From assembly GCF_023559245.1 (NCBI RefSeq), contig NZ_CP097462.1:1-64000 (forward strand): a stretch of DNA of 64,000 nucleotides, given 5' to 3'. Below, piece by piece: positions 18,305-28,225 of the stretch (positions are counted from its first letter, which is position 1; each line of letters starts with the position of its first letter). Position numbers and translations under genes: made by a program. This DNA comes from Sphingomonas sp. KRR8. Its GTDB lineage: Bacteria > Pseudomonadota > Alphaproteobacteria > Sphingomonadales > Sphingomonadaceae. A model generated the notes under the pieces. That model ran no database searches. It saw nothing but the letters and a program-made list of their open reading frames with translations, and was not told the origin of the DNA.

Positions 18305-19212
18305 TCCGTCGGCTCCTCCTGACCCTGTGGGCGCTGCTCCTCGCCGTCCCAGCGCTCGCCGCGCCCGACACCGGCCGCTTCGTCGAGACGGACGTACCCT
18401 CCAGAGCGTTCGGCCCTATCCACACCGTGACCTGGCTTCCGCCCGGCTACGACCGCGACAAAGCCCGCCGCTACCCCGTCGTCTACATGCACGACGCGCA
18501 GAACCTGTTCTTCCCCAAGCGGTCCAACTTCAACAAGGTCTGGGCCGCCGACAAGGCCGCGCTCGGCCTGATTGCTGCGCACAAGGTCGCGCCCTTCATC
18601 ATCGTCGGCATCGATCATCCGGGACCCCGGCGCTACCAGCGCTATTTCCCCGACAAGGTCGCCGATCCGGTCTTCGCCAGGGGCATCGCAGCCAAGGTCG
18701 GCCCGCTCCAGGGCGACGGCTATGTCGCCTTCCTCGCCGATGAATTGAAGCCGCTGATCGACCGCACCTACCGCACCCGCCCGCAAGCCAAATACACGGC
18801 CACCACCGGCAGCAGCATGGGCGGCCTCATCAGCATCTACCTGCTCGGTGAGCGTCCCGACGTGTTCGGCAAGGCCGCCGCGGTCTCCACCCACATTCCG
18901 CTGGTCGATCCCGACACGATCAAGGCCCGGCCCGAGCTTGCTGACATCGTCAAGCGCGACTGGGCGGCCTGGCTCACCACCCGCATGGGGGCGCCGCGCG
19001 GCCGCAAGCTGTGGATGGACCACGGCACCGAGACCCTCGATTCCAACTACGCGCCCTACCAGACCGCGGTTGACGCCGACCTCAGGCAGCTCGGCTGGAC
19101 CGACGCCGAGTTCCGCAGCCGCGTCTTCCAGGGCGCCGCGCATGAAGAGAACGCCTGGGCCGCGCGCCTGCCGGAGATGTGGGGCTGGCTGCTGGCGGAC
19201 TGGAAGAAGTGA
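18301..19212 (+). CDS. Secreted alpha/beta-hydrolase, esterase-D/enterochelin-esterase fold
   Basis: 303-residue hydrolase with signal peptide MIRRLLLTLWALLLAVPALA (1-20). The PF00756-type layout is visible: YDRDKARRYPVVYMHDAQNLF near the N-terminus, nucleophile Ser in TTGSSMGGLIS (about residue 172), and a C-terminal AAHEENAW with the catalytic His. It probably cleaves an ester in the periplasm. Acetyl or acyl groups on the polysaccharide are plausible substrates given the surrounding glycosidases, but a maltose acyl ester or an unrelated substrate is equally possible. The start overlaps the GH97 stop (ATGA) and its stop overlaps the next start (GTGA). Confidence 0.85.
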   Translation: MIRRLLLTLWALLLAVPALAAPDTGRFVETDVPSRAFGPIHTVTWLPPGYDRDKARRYPVVYMHDAQNLFFPKRSNFNKVWAADKAALGLIAAHKVAPFIIVGIDHPGPRRYQRYFPDKVADPVFARGIAAKVGPLQGDGYVAFLADELKPLIDRTYRTRPQAKYTATTGSSMGGLISIYLLGERPDVFGKAAAVSTHIPLVDPDTIKARPELADIVKRDWAAWLTTRMGAPRGRKLWMDHGTETLDSNYAPYQTAVDADLRQLGWTDAEFRSRVFQGAAHEENAWAARLPEMWGWLLADWKK

Positions 19213-20723
19213 GCCGCCGCCCGGCGCCGCGCCGGATCGTCATCCTCGGCGGCGGCACCGCCGGCTGGATGGCCGCCAACCTGCTTCAGCACGAGTGGGG
19301 CGGGGAGGGGACGGCGATCACCCTGATCGAAAGTCCCGCCATCGGCATCATCGGCGTCGGCGAAGGCTCGACCCCGCAGCTCAAGGCCTTCTTCGACAAG
19401 ATCGGCGTGCCCGAGGCCGAATGGATGCCCCGTTGCAACGCCACCTACAAGGCGGGCATCGAGTTCCGCGGCTGGTCGGACAAGCCCGGCTTCGACCATT
19501 ATTTCCACCCCTTCCCGACGGAGGTGGACCGCTTCACTGAGCCCAAATTCTTCTACTCGGCGCATGCCCGGCGCAGCGGCCGTGACACGCCGGGCCATCC
19601 CGACGCCTTCTTCCTTGCCAGCCGCATCGCCGCCGAAGGTCGAGCGCCGCTCGCTCCGGCCAACTTCCCGTTCAGGGTCGGGTACGGCTACCACTTCGAC
19701 GCCCACCTGGTTGGCGCCACTCTGCGCGACATCGCCGTTGCGCGCGGCGTCACCCACGCCTCGGCCACTATCGCGCAAGTCGAACTGACCGAAGTGGGCG
19801 ACGTGGCCGCCCTCCTCGCCGACGATGGGCGGCGCTTCGAAGCCGATCTGTTCCTCGACGCCAGCGGCTTCCGCGCGACGATCACCGAAGGCGCGCTGAA
19901 AGAGCCGCACGTCAGCTTCGCCGACAATCTGTTCAACGACCGCGCGGTGGTCACGCCGACGCCGCTCCCGGCTGGCGGAGCCAAGGCCCAGACCACCTCC
20001 ACCGCCAAGAGCGCCGGGTGGATCTGGCACATTCCACTGACCAACCGGGCGGGCAACGGCTACGTCTATTCCTCTCGCTTCATCAATCCCGATGCCGCCG
20101 CCGCCGAATTGCGCGAGCATTGCGGGCTCGCCCCCGACGTCGAGGTCCGCCACCTGTCCATGCGCTGCGGCCGCACGGCCCGCAGCTGGGTTCGCAACTG
20201 CCTCGCCGTCGGCCTCTCCCAGGGCTTTCTCGAGCCGCTCGAAGCCACCGCGCTCCACATCGTCCTCGCCACGGTCGAAGGCTTTGTCGCCACGTGGGAC
20301 ACGCAGGATCGCGACGGCTTCAACTCCGCCATTGCCCGCCGCTTCGAAGGGATCCGCGATTATATCGTTTGCCATTATCGAACGGCACAGCGCCGGGACA
20401 CCGACTATTGGCGCGAGGCGACCAGCCACGACCGCCTGTCTGATAGCCTCAAGGGTATCATTACCGCCTGGTTCACCGGCGCCGATCTGGTCCAAGAGAT
20501 CCACGAACAGGGCGTCGCCGACATCTATCCGCCCTTGAGCTGGCATTGTCTGCTTGGCGGCTACGGCAATTATCCTGACGCGGAGCGCTTGCGCCCGCCC
20601 GGCGGCGATGTCAGGCCCATCGACATGACCAACATTGACCGCTTCGTTGGCGGCTGCGCCCTCAACTTCCCGTCTCATGCCGAGGCGCTCGCCAGGCTCC
20701 CAAAGGCCGCGCTCGCCGCATGA
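19209..20723 (+). CDS. Tryptophan-halogenase-like flavin-dependent protein (second copy)
   Basis: 504-residue paralogue of the protein at 11322, clearly diverged. FAD motif ILGGGTAGWMAANLL (about 12-26), Lys81 in ATYKAGIEFRGWS, signature GWIWHIP, and EPLEATALHIV with the partner Glu; all halogenase-core elements are present. The GTG start forms a GTGA overlap with the esterase stop, and its own stop overlaps zwf (ATGA). Having two copies enclose the glycosidases of one operon suggests a shared or sequential role on a substrate that enters through the TonB-dependent receptor. No dedicated flavin reductase is encoded nearby; reduced flavin would have to come from elsewhere. Confidence 0.85.
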   Translation: MSRRPAPRRIVILGGGTAGWMAANLLQHEWGGEGTAITLIESPAIGIIGVGEGSTPQLKAFFDKIGVPEAEWMPRCNATYKAGIEFRGWSDKPGFDHYFHPFPTEVDRFTEPKFFYSAHARRSGRDTPGHPDAFFLASRIAAEGRAPLAPANFPFRVGYGYHFDAHLVGATLRDIAVARGVTHASATIAQVELTEVGDVAALLADDGRRFEADLFLDASGFRATITEGALKEPHVSFADNLFNDRAVVTPTPLPAGGAKAQTTSTAKSAGWIWHIPLTNRAGNGYVYSSRFINPDAAAAELREHCGLAPDVEVRHLSMRCGRTARSWVRNCLAVGLSQGFLEPLEATALHIVLATVEGFVATWDTQDRDGFNSAIARRFEGIRDYIVCHYRTAQRRDTDYWREATSHDRLSDSLKGIITAWFTGADLVQEIHEQGVADIYPPLSWHCLLGGYGNYPDAERLRPPGGDVRPIDMTNIDRFVGGCALNFPSHAEALARLPKAALAA

Positions 20724-22183
20724 TCGACCGTTCGCCCGTCTCGACCCTGATCCTGTTCGGTGCCACCGGCGACCTTGCCGCGCGCATGCTGCTGCCGTCG
20801 CTTTACGGCCTCGACCTCGACGGGCTTCTCCCCGACGATCTCAAGATCATCGGCACCGCTCGCTCCGAACGCACGGACGAAACCTTCCGCCAGCATGCGG
20901 CCGAGGCCGTTTCCGAACATGTCGGCGCTCAGTATGTCGACGACGCCGTCCTCACCCGCTTCGTTGCGCGGCTCAGCTACGTCCAGCTGGATGCCACGGA
21001 CGCCGCCGGTTACCAGCGCCTCGCCGCCGCCATCCCGAACCGGCAGGCCGGCATCGCCATCTTCCTCTCGACCGCTCCCTCGTTGTTCAAGCCGACCATC
21101 GACAATCTTGAGGCCGCGGGCCTCGCCGGCCCCAACGTCCGGATGGCGCTGGAAAAGCCGCTCGGCACGGACCTCGCTTCCAGCCGCACGATCAACGACG
21201 CGGTCGGCAAGGCCTTCCCCGAAGAGCAGACCTTCCGGATCGACCATTATCTCGGCAAGGAAACGGTCCAGAACCTGCTCGCCCTGCGCTTCGCCAACGT
21301 CCTGTTCGAGCCTCTGTGGAACAGCCAGTACATCGCCCACGTCCAGATCACCGTCGCCGAGACGGTCGGACTTGAGGGTCGCTCGGATTATTACGACGGC
21401 GCCGGCGCGCTCAGGGACATGGTCCAGAACCACATGCTCCAGCTGCTCGCGCTCGTCGCGATGGAGCCGCCAGCCAGCTTCGACGCCACCGCCATCCGCG
21501 ACGAGAAAGTGAAGGCGCTGCGCTCGCTGCGTCCGATCACCGCCGCCGACGTCGCCACCCAGGTCGTCACCGGCCAATATGGCGCGGGCGCCGTCGGGGG
21601 TAAGCCGGTACCCGCCTATCTCGACGAACTTGGCCGACCGTCCGACACCGAGACGTTTGTCGCCCTGAAGGCGAAGGTGGACAACTGGCGCTGGGCCGGC
21701 GTTCCCTTCTACCTGCGCACCGGCAAGCGCATGCCGGAGCGAAGCACCGAGATCGTCATCACCTTCAAGGACGTGCCGCACTCGATGTTCGCCGCGAAGG
21801 GCGCGCGCACCGTCCCGAACCGGCTCGTCATCTCAATCCAGCCCGAAGAGAATATCTCGCTCGAGCTGATGGCCAAGATGCCCGGCCTCGACCGCGGCGG
21901 CATCCGCCTGCGCGAGGTTCCGCTCGACATCCGCCTGGCCGATGCCTTCGCCGACACCCGCCGCCGGATCGCCTATGAACGATTGCTGCTGGATTTGATC
22001 GAAGGCGACCCCACTTTGTTCGTGCGCCGCGACGAGGTCGAGGCACAATGGCAGTGGATCGACGGCGTGCGCGCGGCCTGGACCGCGGCCGGGCTCAAGC
22101 CCCGTAGCTACGGCAGCGGAAACTGGGGGCCCTCCGCCGCGATTGCACTGGCCGAACGCGATGGAGTGAGCTGGAATGATTGA
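20720..22183 (+). CDS. zwf: Glucose-6-phosphate 1-dehydrogenase
   Basis: Oxidises glucose 6-phosphate to 6-phosphogluconolactone with NADP or NAD, the entry step of the Entner-Doudoroff pathway. 487 residues, full length. The Rossmann motif LILFGATGDLAARMLLPSL is at the N-terminus, and the active-site signature FRIDHYLGKETVQNLLALRFAN (about 173-194) carries the conserved Asp-His and Lys. EKPLGTD and VPFYLRTGKRM are further conserved blocks. ATGA overlap with the upstream halogenase-like gene and an 8-nt overlap with pgl. Confidence 0.97.
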   Translation: MIDRSPVSTLILFGATGDLAARMLLPSLYGLDLDGLLPDDLKIIGTARSERTDETFRQHAAEAVSEHVGAQYVDDAVLTRFVARLSYVQLDATDAAGYQRLAAAIPNRQAGIAIFLSTAPSLFKPTIDNLEAAGLAGPNVRMALEKPLGTDLASSRTINDAVGKAFPEEQTFRIDHYLGKETVQNLLALRFANVLFEPLWNSQYIAHVQITVAETVGLEGRSDYYDGAGALRDMVQNHMLQLLALVAMEPPASFDATAIRDEKVKALRSLRPITAADVATQVVTGQYGAGAVGGKPVPAYLDELGRPSDTETFVALKAKVDNWRWAGVPFYLRTGKRMPERSTEIVITFKDVPHSMFAAKGARTVPNRLVISIQPEENISLELMAKMPGLDRGGIRLREVPLDIRLADAFADTRRRIAYERLLLDLIEGDPTLFVRRDEVEAQWQWIDGVRAAWTAAGLKPRSYGSGNWGPSAAIALAERDGVSWND

Positions 22184-22880
22184 AGCCGAATGGTGGGAAT
22201 ATGACGACGCGGGCGAGTTCGCCGACGCGGTCGCGGGGGATGTCGGCTTCATCGTCGAAAGGGCGGTGGACGCGCGTGGCGACTGCCTGATCGCACTTCC
22301 CGGCGGAAACACACCCAAGCCCGTTTTCGCCAAGCTCGCCAAGGCCAAGCTGCCGTGGAAGAACACCACCATCATCCCGACCGACGATCGGCTGGTCGAG
22401 ATGAGTGACGAGCGCAGCAACATCCGCCTGATCGCGCAAAGCTTCATCAGCACGGGTGCGCGGGTCTTCCCGGTCGCCTCGATGATCGCCGACCACAAGC
22501 TGGCCGGCAATTCGGCGGATGCCAAACTCCAGGACCTGCGCTGGCCGCCCGACCTCGTCTGGCTCGGCATGGGCGAGGACGGCCACACCGCCTCCATTTT
22601 CGCCGGTCCTGACCTTGAGGACGCCCTGAACGCCCCCAAGGCCCGCCGAATGGTCGGAGTCATGCCCGATCCGATGCCAGCCGATGCACCGGTCGCCCGC
22701 GTCACCCTGACCCGCGCCGCCATCCTCTCGGCCCGCGCCATCCTCATCACCATCACCGGCGAGAAGAAGAAAGCGCTGCTCGAACAGGCGATCGCCGACG
22801 GGCACAGCAGCAAGCTCCCCATCGGCCGCGTGTTGGCCGAGGCCGAGCAGCCGATCGACATCCACTGGCTCTCCGAATGA
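22176..22880 (+). CDS. pgl: 6-phosphogluconolactonase
   Basis: Hydrolyses 6-phosphogluconolactone to 6-phosphogluconate. 234 residues of the DevB/SOL-type family: [16 protein letters not shown] (about 40-55), [20 protein letters not shown], and the signature [17 protein letters not shown] (about 128-144). Cytoplasmic, no signal peptide. Overlaps zwf by 8 nt and edd by 4 nt (ATGA), so its product should be made in step with both neighbours in the same pathway. Confidence 0.96.
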   Translation: MIEAEWWEYDDAGEFADAVAGDVGFIVERAVDARGDCLIALPGGNTPKPVFAKLAKAKLPWKNTTIIPTDDRLVEMSDERSNIRLIAQSFISTGARVFPVASMIADHKLAGNSADAKLQDLRWPPDLVWLGMGEDGHTASIFAGPDLEDALNAPKARRMVGVMPDPMPADAPVARVTLTRAAILSARAILITITGEKKKALLEQAIADGHSSKLPIGRVLAEAEQPIDIHWLSE

Positions 22881-24727
22881 CTCTCGATGCCCGCATCGCC
22901 GCCGTCACCGACCGGATCATCGAGCGCTCCCGGCCGACCCGCCGCGCCTATCTCGATCTGATGGCGCGGCAGGCGGAGGCGGGAATAAACCGCGGGCGCT
23001 TAAGCTGCGGCAACTTCGCCCATGGCTTCGCCGCCGCGGAAGGGGACAAGGACCGGATCCGCACCCGTGCGGGCCCCAACATCGGCATCGTCACCGCTTA
23101 CAACGACATGCTCTCCGCGCATCAGCCCTATGCGCGCTTCCCCGAGCAGATGAAGATTTACGCCCGCGAGGTGGGAGCTACCGCCCAGGTTGCGGGCGGC
23201 GTGCCCGCCATGTGCGACGGCGTCACCCAAGGGCAGGACGGCATGGACCTGTCGCTGTTCAGCCGCGACACCATCGCCCTTTCGACCGCCGTCGCCTTGA
23301 GTCACGGGATGTTCGAAGGTGCCGCCCTGCTCGGCATCTGCGACAAGATCGTGCCGGGCCTGCTGATCGGCGCGCTCCGCTTCGGTCACCTGCCGGTGCT
23401 GCTGGTGCCAGGCGGCCCGATGCCGTCGGGCCTGCCGAACAAGGAAAAGCAGCGCGTCCGCCAGCTCTTCGCGGAAGGAAAGGTCGGCCGTGACGAGCTG
23501 CTCGCGTCCGAAAGCGCAAGCTACCATTCGCCCGGTACCTGCACCTTCTACGGCACCGCCAACTCGAACCAGATGATGATGGAGCTGATGGGCCTCCACG
23601 TCCCCAACAGCGCCTTCGTGCAGCCGAACACCTCCCTCCGGCAGGCACTGACCCGCGCCGCCGTTCACCGCCTCGCGCAATTGGCCGCCAACAAGCAGCG
23701 GCCGCTCAGCGAGTGCGTCGACGAACGCAGCATCGTTAACGCGATGGTCGGCCTGCTCGCCACCGGCGGCTCGACCAACCACGCCATCCACCTGCCGGCC
23801 ATCGCCCGCGCCGCCGGTATCCGCATTGACTGGCAGGACTTCGACGAGCTGTCCGCCGCCGTGCCGCTGATCGCGCGCGTCTATCCCAACGGCTCGGGTG
23901 ACGTGAACGACTTCCATTATGCCGGCGGCACCGCTTTCGTCGCGCGGGAGCTGACGCAAGCGGGCCTGCTCCACGCCGACCTCGTCACCGCCGGCGCCGA
24001 CGACTTCTCCGCGTGGCACGGCAACCCCGACCTCGAAGGCGACAATCTCGTCTGGCGCGACGCTGGCGAAAGCTGCAACGACACCATGCTCCGCACGGTC
24101 GCGCAGCCCTTCCTGCCCGACGGCGGTATGCGCCTGGTGCAAGGCAACCTCGGGCGCGCCACCTTCAAGACCAGCGCCGTCGATCCCGATCGCTGGACCA
24201 TCGAAGCACCCGCGCGCATCTTCTCCGATCAGGGCGAAGTGCTGACGGCCTTCTCCAACGGCGAACTCGATCGCGACGTGGTGGTCGTCGTTCGCTTCCA
24301 GGGTCCCCGCGCCAACGGCATGCCGGAACTTCACAAGCTCACCCCCACGCTGGGTGTGCTCCAGGACCGCGGCCACCGCGTCGCGCTCGTCACCGACGGG
24401 CGCATGTCGGGTGCAAGCGGCAAGGTCCCCGCCGCCATCCACGTTTCGCCCGAAGCACTTGGGGGTGGCCCGCTCTCGCGCCTCCGCGACGGTGACATGG
24501 TTCGCCTTTCCGGCGATGACGGCACGCTGGAGGCGATCGGCATCGACCTCTCCACCCGCGATCCCGCCGCCTCGCCGCCACCGCCGCAGGGCACCGGCCG
24601 TGAGTTGTTCGCGCTGATGCGCCGCGACTGCGACGATGCTGAGCGGGGGGCTTCCGCGATGCTCGCGCTGATGGAAGCCGAGATGCAGCAGGCCGTCACC
24701 CCGCAATCCGCCTTTGAGGCCGCATGA
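22877..24727 (+). CDS. edd: 6-phosphogluconate dehydratase
   Basis: Iron-sulfur dehydratase that turns 6-phosphogluconate into 2-keto-3-deoxy-6-phosphogluconate, the defining Entner-Doudoroff step. 616 residues of the IlvD/Edd family. Cluster-binding cysteines lie in [59 protein letters not shown] and the [24 protein letters not shown] signature. The C-terminal [22 protein letters not shown] block is also present, so no part is missing. IlvD is excluded by the overall Edd-type sequence and by its pathway neighbours. ATGA overlaps at both ends. Confidence 0.96.
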   Translation: MTLDARIAAVTDRIIERSRPTRRAYLDLMARQAEAGINRGRLSCGNFAHGFAAAEGDKDRIRTRAGPNIGIVTAYNDMLSAHQPYARFPEQMKIYAREVGATAQVAGGVPAMCDGVTQGQDGMDLSLFSRDTIALSTAVALSHGMFEGAALLGICDKIVPGLLIGALRFGHLPVLLVPGGPMPSGLPNKEKQRVRQLFAEGKVGRDELLASESASYHSPGTCTFYGTANSNQMMMELMGLHVPNSAFVQPNTSLRQALTRAAVHRLAQLAANKQRPLSECVDERSIVNAMVGLLATGGSTNHAIHLPAIARAAGIRIDWQDFDELSAAVPLIARVYPNGSGDVNDFHYAGGTAFVARELTQAGLLHADLVTAGADDFSAWHGNPDLEGDNLVWRDAGESCNDTMLRTVAQPFLPDGGMRLVQGNLGRATFKTSAVDPDRWTIEAPARIFSDQGEVLTAFSNGELDRDVVVVVRFQGPRANGMPELHKLTPTLGVLQDRGHRVALVTDGRMSGASGKVPAAIHVSPEALGGGPLSRLRDGDMVRLSGDDGTLEAIGIDLSTRDPAASPPPPQGTGRELFALMRRDCDDAERGASAMLALMEAEMQQAVTPQSAFEAA

Positions 24728-25695
24728 CCCGCCAGATCGTCACCACCGATATTGGCGGCACCCACGCTCGCTTCGCGCTCGCGACCATCGACGAGGGAAG
24801 GGTGACGACCCTGTCCGAGCCGGTCACCCTCAAGACCGCCGAGCATGCCAGCTTCCAGACCGCGTGGGAGGAATTCGGCCGCCGCATCGACCGCCCCATG
24901 CCGCATGAGCTCGCCATCTCCTTTGCTGGCCCGGTCGGCGGCGAGCTGCTCAAGCTCACCAACAATCCGTGGGTGATCCGGCCCGCGCTGATCGGCGAGA
25001 AGCTGGGCGCCACCCGCTACACCATCGTCAACGATTTCGGCGCCGTGGCCCACGCCGTCGCCGCACTCGACGGCAGCGCCTTTACCCACCTGTGCGGCCC
25101 CGAGCGCGAACTGCCGACCGACGGCGTCATCACCATCCTCGGCCCCGGCACTGGGCTCGGCGTCGCCGGCCTGCTCCGCCGGCACGACCATTACGACGTG
25201 CTCGAAACCGAAGGCGGCCATGTCGACTTCGCACCGCTCGACGGACTCGAGGACAGGATCCTGGTCGAACTCCGCCGCAGCTTCCGCCGAGTCTCGGTCG
25301 AGCGGCTGATCTCCGGCCGCGGCCTGATGAACATCTACGAAGCGCTCGCCACCGTGGAGAACCGCCCGGCCGCCTTTCACGATGAAAAGGAGTTGTGGAC
25401 TGCGGCGCTCGCCGGAAGCGACAGCCTCGCCGCCGCCGCACTCGACCGCTTCTGCCTCGCGCTGGGCGCAGTCGCGGGGGACCTCGCGCTTGCGCAGGGC
25501 GCCTCGGCAGTCGCCATCGGCGGCGGCCTCGGCCTCCGCCTCGCCAACCATCTGCCGCGCTCGGGCTTCCGTGACCGCTTCATCGCCAAAGGGCGGTTCG
25601 AGCGACGGATGGACGACATGCCGGTCAAGCTCATCACCTATCCGCAGCCGGGCCTGTTCGGCGCCGCCGCGGCCTTCGCCAGGGACCACGGATGA
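24724..25695 (+). CDS. glk: Glucokinase
   Basis: ATP-dependent phosphorylation of glucose at C6, feeding Zwf. 323 residues of the bacterial Glk family (not ROK): phosphate-binding [17 protein letters not shown] at the N-terminus, [47 protein letters not shown] and [13 protein letters not shown] carry the glucose and ATP contacts. Cytoplasmic. Its place in the operon shows that the sugar reaching the cytoplasm is at least partly free glucose, consistent with the FHS transporter and secreted glucosidases. ATGA overlaps with edd and eda. Confidence 0.96.
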   Translation: MTRQIVTTDIGGTHARFALATIDEGRVTTLSEPVTLKTAEHASFQTAWEEFGRRIDRPMPHELAISFAGPVGGELLKLTNNPWVIRPALIGEKLGATRYTIVNDFGAVAHAVAALDGSAFTHLCGPERELPTDGVITILGPGTGLGVAGLLRRHDHYDVLETEGGHVDFAPLDGLEDRILVELRRSFRRVSVERLISGRGLMNIYEALATVENRPAAFHDEKELWTAALAGSDSLAAAALDRFCLALGAVAGDLALAQGASAVAIGGGLGLRLANHLPRSGFRDRFIAKGRFERRMDDMPVKLITYPQPGLFGAAAAFARDHG

Positions 25696-26306
25696 CCATC
25701 GACGAGGTGATGACCGCTGCCCCGGTGATCCCGGTGCTGGTGCTGGACGGCAGCATCGATCCCGCAGCGCTGGCCGAGACGCTGGTCGCTGCCGGCCTGC
25801 CGGTCCTCGAGGTGACGCTGCGTACCCCTCAGGCACTCGACTGCATCCGCGCCATGTCCAAGGTCTCCGGCGCGATCGTCGGCGCGGGCACCGTCCTCAA
25901 CCCCGCCCAGCTCGATCAGGCCATCGAGGCCGGAAGCCAGTTCATCGTCGCGCCGGGCCTCACCGACGGCCTGACCCGCGCCGCCATCGCCAGCGGCATC
26001 GCTTACCTCCCCGGGGTCGCTACCGCCGCCGACATCATGCGCGGCCTCGACCACGGCCTTTCGCGCTTTAAATTCTTCCCGGCCGAAACGAGCGGCGGCC
26101 TGCCTGCCCTGAAGGCGCTTGCGGGCCCGTTCGGCGAGGTCCGCTTTTGCCCCACCGGCGGCATCACCGTCGACAACGCGCCCAACTGGCTCGCCCATCC
26201 GGCCGTCAGCTGCGTCGGCGGGAGCTGGATCGTTCCCGCGAAGGAGACGGACCTCTCCCGCATCGGCAGGCTCGCGAAGGCCGCTGCAGCGCTCAACCAG
26301 GGCTAA
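25692..26306 (+). CDS. eda: 2-dehydro-3-deoxy-phosphogluconate aldolase
   Basis: Cleaves KDPG to pyruvate and glyceraldehyde 3-phosphate, ending the Entner-Doudoroff sequence. 204 residues, class I aldolase: VIPVLVLDG, the catalytic Glu in [38 protein letters not shown], and the Schiff-base Lys in RFKFFPAE (about residue 125). The Pgl, Edd, Glk and Eda set is complete in this operon. ATGA overlap with glk. No obvious terminator follows before the next gene, which starts 50 nt downstream. Confidence 0.96.
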   Translation: MTIDEVMTAAPVIPVLVLDGSIDPAALAETLVAAGLPVLEVTLRTPQALDCIRAMSKVSGAIVGAGTVLNPAQLDQAIEAGSQFIVAPGLTDGLTRAAIASGIAYLPGVATAADIMRGLDHGLSRFKFFPAETSGGLPALKALAGPFGEVRFCPTGGITVDNAPNWLAHPAVSCVGGSWIVPAKETDLSRIGRLAKAAAALNQG

Positions 26307-26356
26307 AGTCCGGGAAAGAACTGGGAACCTGCCGGGGGCTGAAGCGCTCTCTTCCC

Positions 26357-27259
26357 ATGGCTACCCGTTTCAAATCCCCACTGAATTCATCACGATCGCA
26401 ATTCCACACCGACAGCTTCCAGCAGGCACTGGCCCGCTGGAATCGCACGCGGCTTGAGCCCGGTTTCCCCGACGACGCTCCCAAAGCGATGGACCGTGAC
26501 CTGCCGATGCAGCGGCTCGAACTTGCCTTCCTCCAGGACCTCCGCGCCGAGGTCCGTGACGCCGCCGCCGCCGCTCCCACCGACCCGACCGGCTTCGTGG
26601 CCTGGTTCGAAGAGCTGGAGCGCACGGGCCCCGGTCAACACGATCCGCTGTTCGACTGGCTCGAGCACGAAGCCACGCTCGACGATCTCAAATATTATCT
26701 GACGCAGGAAGCTGCGGGTGAAGCTGGCTTCGACGACCTCGTGGCCATGACCCAGGTTCGGGTCCCCGACCGCGCCAAGCTCGAGCTCGCCCGCAACTAT
26801 TGGGACGAGATGGGCCGCGGCAATCCCAAGGGCATGCACGGCCCGATGCTCCACTTCGTGGTCGGAGAGCTGGGCCTTGAGCCCTCGATCGAGACCACCG
26901 TGTGGGAAAGCCTGGCCCTCGCCAATGCGATGACCGCCATGGCCTCCAGCCGTAACTGGACCTGGCACAGCGTCGGCGCGCTCGGCGTCATCGAGCTGAC
27001 CGCGCCCGCCCGCTCGGCAGCCACCGGTCGCGCGATGCGCCGCCTCGGCCTCGACGCGAAGACCCGCCGCTACTTCGACCTCCACGCCACGCTCGACATC
27101 AAGCACAGCGAGGAATGGAACAAGGAAGCGATCCTGCCGCTCGTCTTCGACCCTGAGCAGGGCGCTCGCCGCGCCACCGCCATGGCTGAAGGCGCGCTGA
27201 TGCGGCTCGAATGCGGCCGCCGCTGCTTCGAACGCTATCGGTCCGCGCTGTGGTCCTGA
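26357..27259 (+). CDS. Iron-containing redox enzyme family protein (heme-oxygenase-like fold)
   Basis: 300-residue helical protein with the spacing of acidic and His residues seen in TENA/heme-oxygenase-like diiron oxidases: WFEELERTGPGQHDPLFDWLEHEATLDDLKYYLTQEAAGEAGFDDLVA (about 75-122), ARNYWDEMGRGNPKGMHGPML, and HATLDIKHSEEWNKEAILPLV near the C-terminus. Glu and His pairs in these blocks are candidate iron ligands. The reaction is unknown; relatives oxidise or fragment amino- or fatty-acid derivatives. It starts 50 nt after eda and may be co-transcribed, but it is not translationally coupled. The start at 26357 is the ATG nearest conserved sequence; a later start at MDRDLPM cannot be excluded. 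Confidence 0.75.
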   Translation: MATRFKSPLNSSRSQFHTDSFQQALARWNRTRLEPGFPDDAPKAMDRDLPMQRLELAFLQDLRAEVRDAAAAAPTDPTGFVAWFEELERTGPGQHDPLFDWLEHEATLDDLKYYLTQEAAGEAGFDDLVAMTQVRVPDRAKLELARNYWDEMGRGNPKGMHGPMLHFVVGELGLEPSIETTVWESLALANAMTAMASSRNWTWHSVGALGVIELTAPARSAATGRAMRRLGLDAKTRRYFDLHATLDIKHSEEWNKEAILPLVFDPEQGARRATAMAEGALMRLECGRRCFERYRSALWS

Positions 27260-27285
27260 GCCGCGCCACCCGCTAGGGCGCGGCC

Positions 27286-28209
27286 ATGCATGATTCCCTC
27301 ATCGCGCTGCTGCGCGAGCTCGATGCCGACGGCTACCAGTTCACCTGCGTCACTCCGCGCACCCACCAGCGTATCCTGACCCACCGGGGCAGGGACGCGC
27401 GCGCGGCCGACCTGCGCGACATCTTCGGCTGGAACCTGCCGTTCGCGCGCGACCTGCTGCAGGGTCCCGTGCTCGATGCGCTCAAGGACGCCGGCGGGAT
27501 GGCGCAGGACGGCGACCTCTTCCGCAGCCGCTACCGTGTCGCCGAACTCGACGGCCGCCTGTTCCTCCATTCCTCTTTCCCCACGACACAGGAAGACAGC
27601 GTCTTCTTCGGCCCCGACACCCACCGCTTCGCCCGATTCCTGGCGGCCGAACTCGCGGACCTTCCGGACGTTGCCCATGTCGTCGACCTCGGCGCTGGCG
27701 GCGGGGCAGGGGGGATTCTCGTGGCCGGCCTGGCCGAGCCCGCCCGAGTCACCCTCACCGACATCAATCCCAAGGCCTTGGAACTCGCCGCCGCCAACGC
27801 CGCAGCCGCCGGCGTGGAGGTCGAACTCACCCGTGGCGACCTCGCGGCCGTCGACGGAACCCCCGACCTCATCGTCGCCAACCCGCCCTTTATGGCCGAC
27901 GCGGGCTCGCGCACCTATCGCGATGGCGGCGGTGATCTCGGCACGGGTCTTTCGGTCGAGTGGGCAAAGGCCGCGATGGCCCGGCTGGCCGACGGCGGCG
28001 CCATGCTGCTCTATACCGGCAGCCCCATCGTCGCCGGCGAAGACCGCCTGCTGACCGCGCTCAGCGACGCGGTCGACGAGGCCGGCTGCACCCTGCGTTA
28101 TGACGAACTCGACCCGGACATCTTCGGCGAGGAACTCGACCAGCCGGCCTATGTCGACGCGCAGGTCGAGCGCATCGCCGCGGTCGGCGCGGTTCTCCGC
28201 AAGGAATAG
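27286..28209 (+). CDS. Class I SAM-dependent methyltransferase (NPPF/HemK-RsmC-like)
   Basis: 307-residue protein with an N-terminal domain and a Rossmann SAM-binding core: motif I VVDLGAGGGAGGILVAG (about 128-144), motif II VTLTDINPKALELAAANA, and motif IV LIVANPPFMAD (about 195-205). An NPPF tetrapeptide is typical of N-methyltransferases acting on exocyclic amines or on glutamine side chains. Lacks the release-factor-binding N-domain of PrmC, so the substrate is not assigned. It starts 26 nt after the redox-enzyme gene on the same strand. Confidence 0.82.
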   Translation: MHDSLIALLRELDADGYQFTCVTPRTHQRILTHRGRDARAADLRDIFGWNLPFARDLLQGPVLDALKDAGGMAQDGDLFRSRYRVAELDGRLFLHSSFPTTQEDSVFFGPDTHRFARFLAAELADLPDVAHVVDLGAGGGAGGILVAGLAEPARVTLTDINPKALELAAANAAAAGVEVELTRGDLAAVDGTPDLIVANPPFMADAGSRTYRDGGGDLGTGLSVEWAKAAMARLADGGAMLLYTGSPIVAGEDRLLTALSDAVDEAGCTLRYDELDPDIFGEELDQPAYVDAQVERIAAVGAVLRKE

Positions 28210-28225
28210 CTTCAGGCCGCAGCCC

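Noticed and set aside
19056..20678. 540-residue minus-strand open frame antisense to the second halogenase-like gene
   Set aside because: The plus strand carries clear halogenase motifs and overlapping start/stop junctions; the reverse frame has none. The same holds for the reverse frames at 12527-14146, 14601-16349 and 15755-17647.
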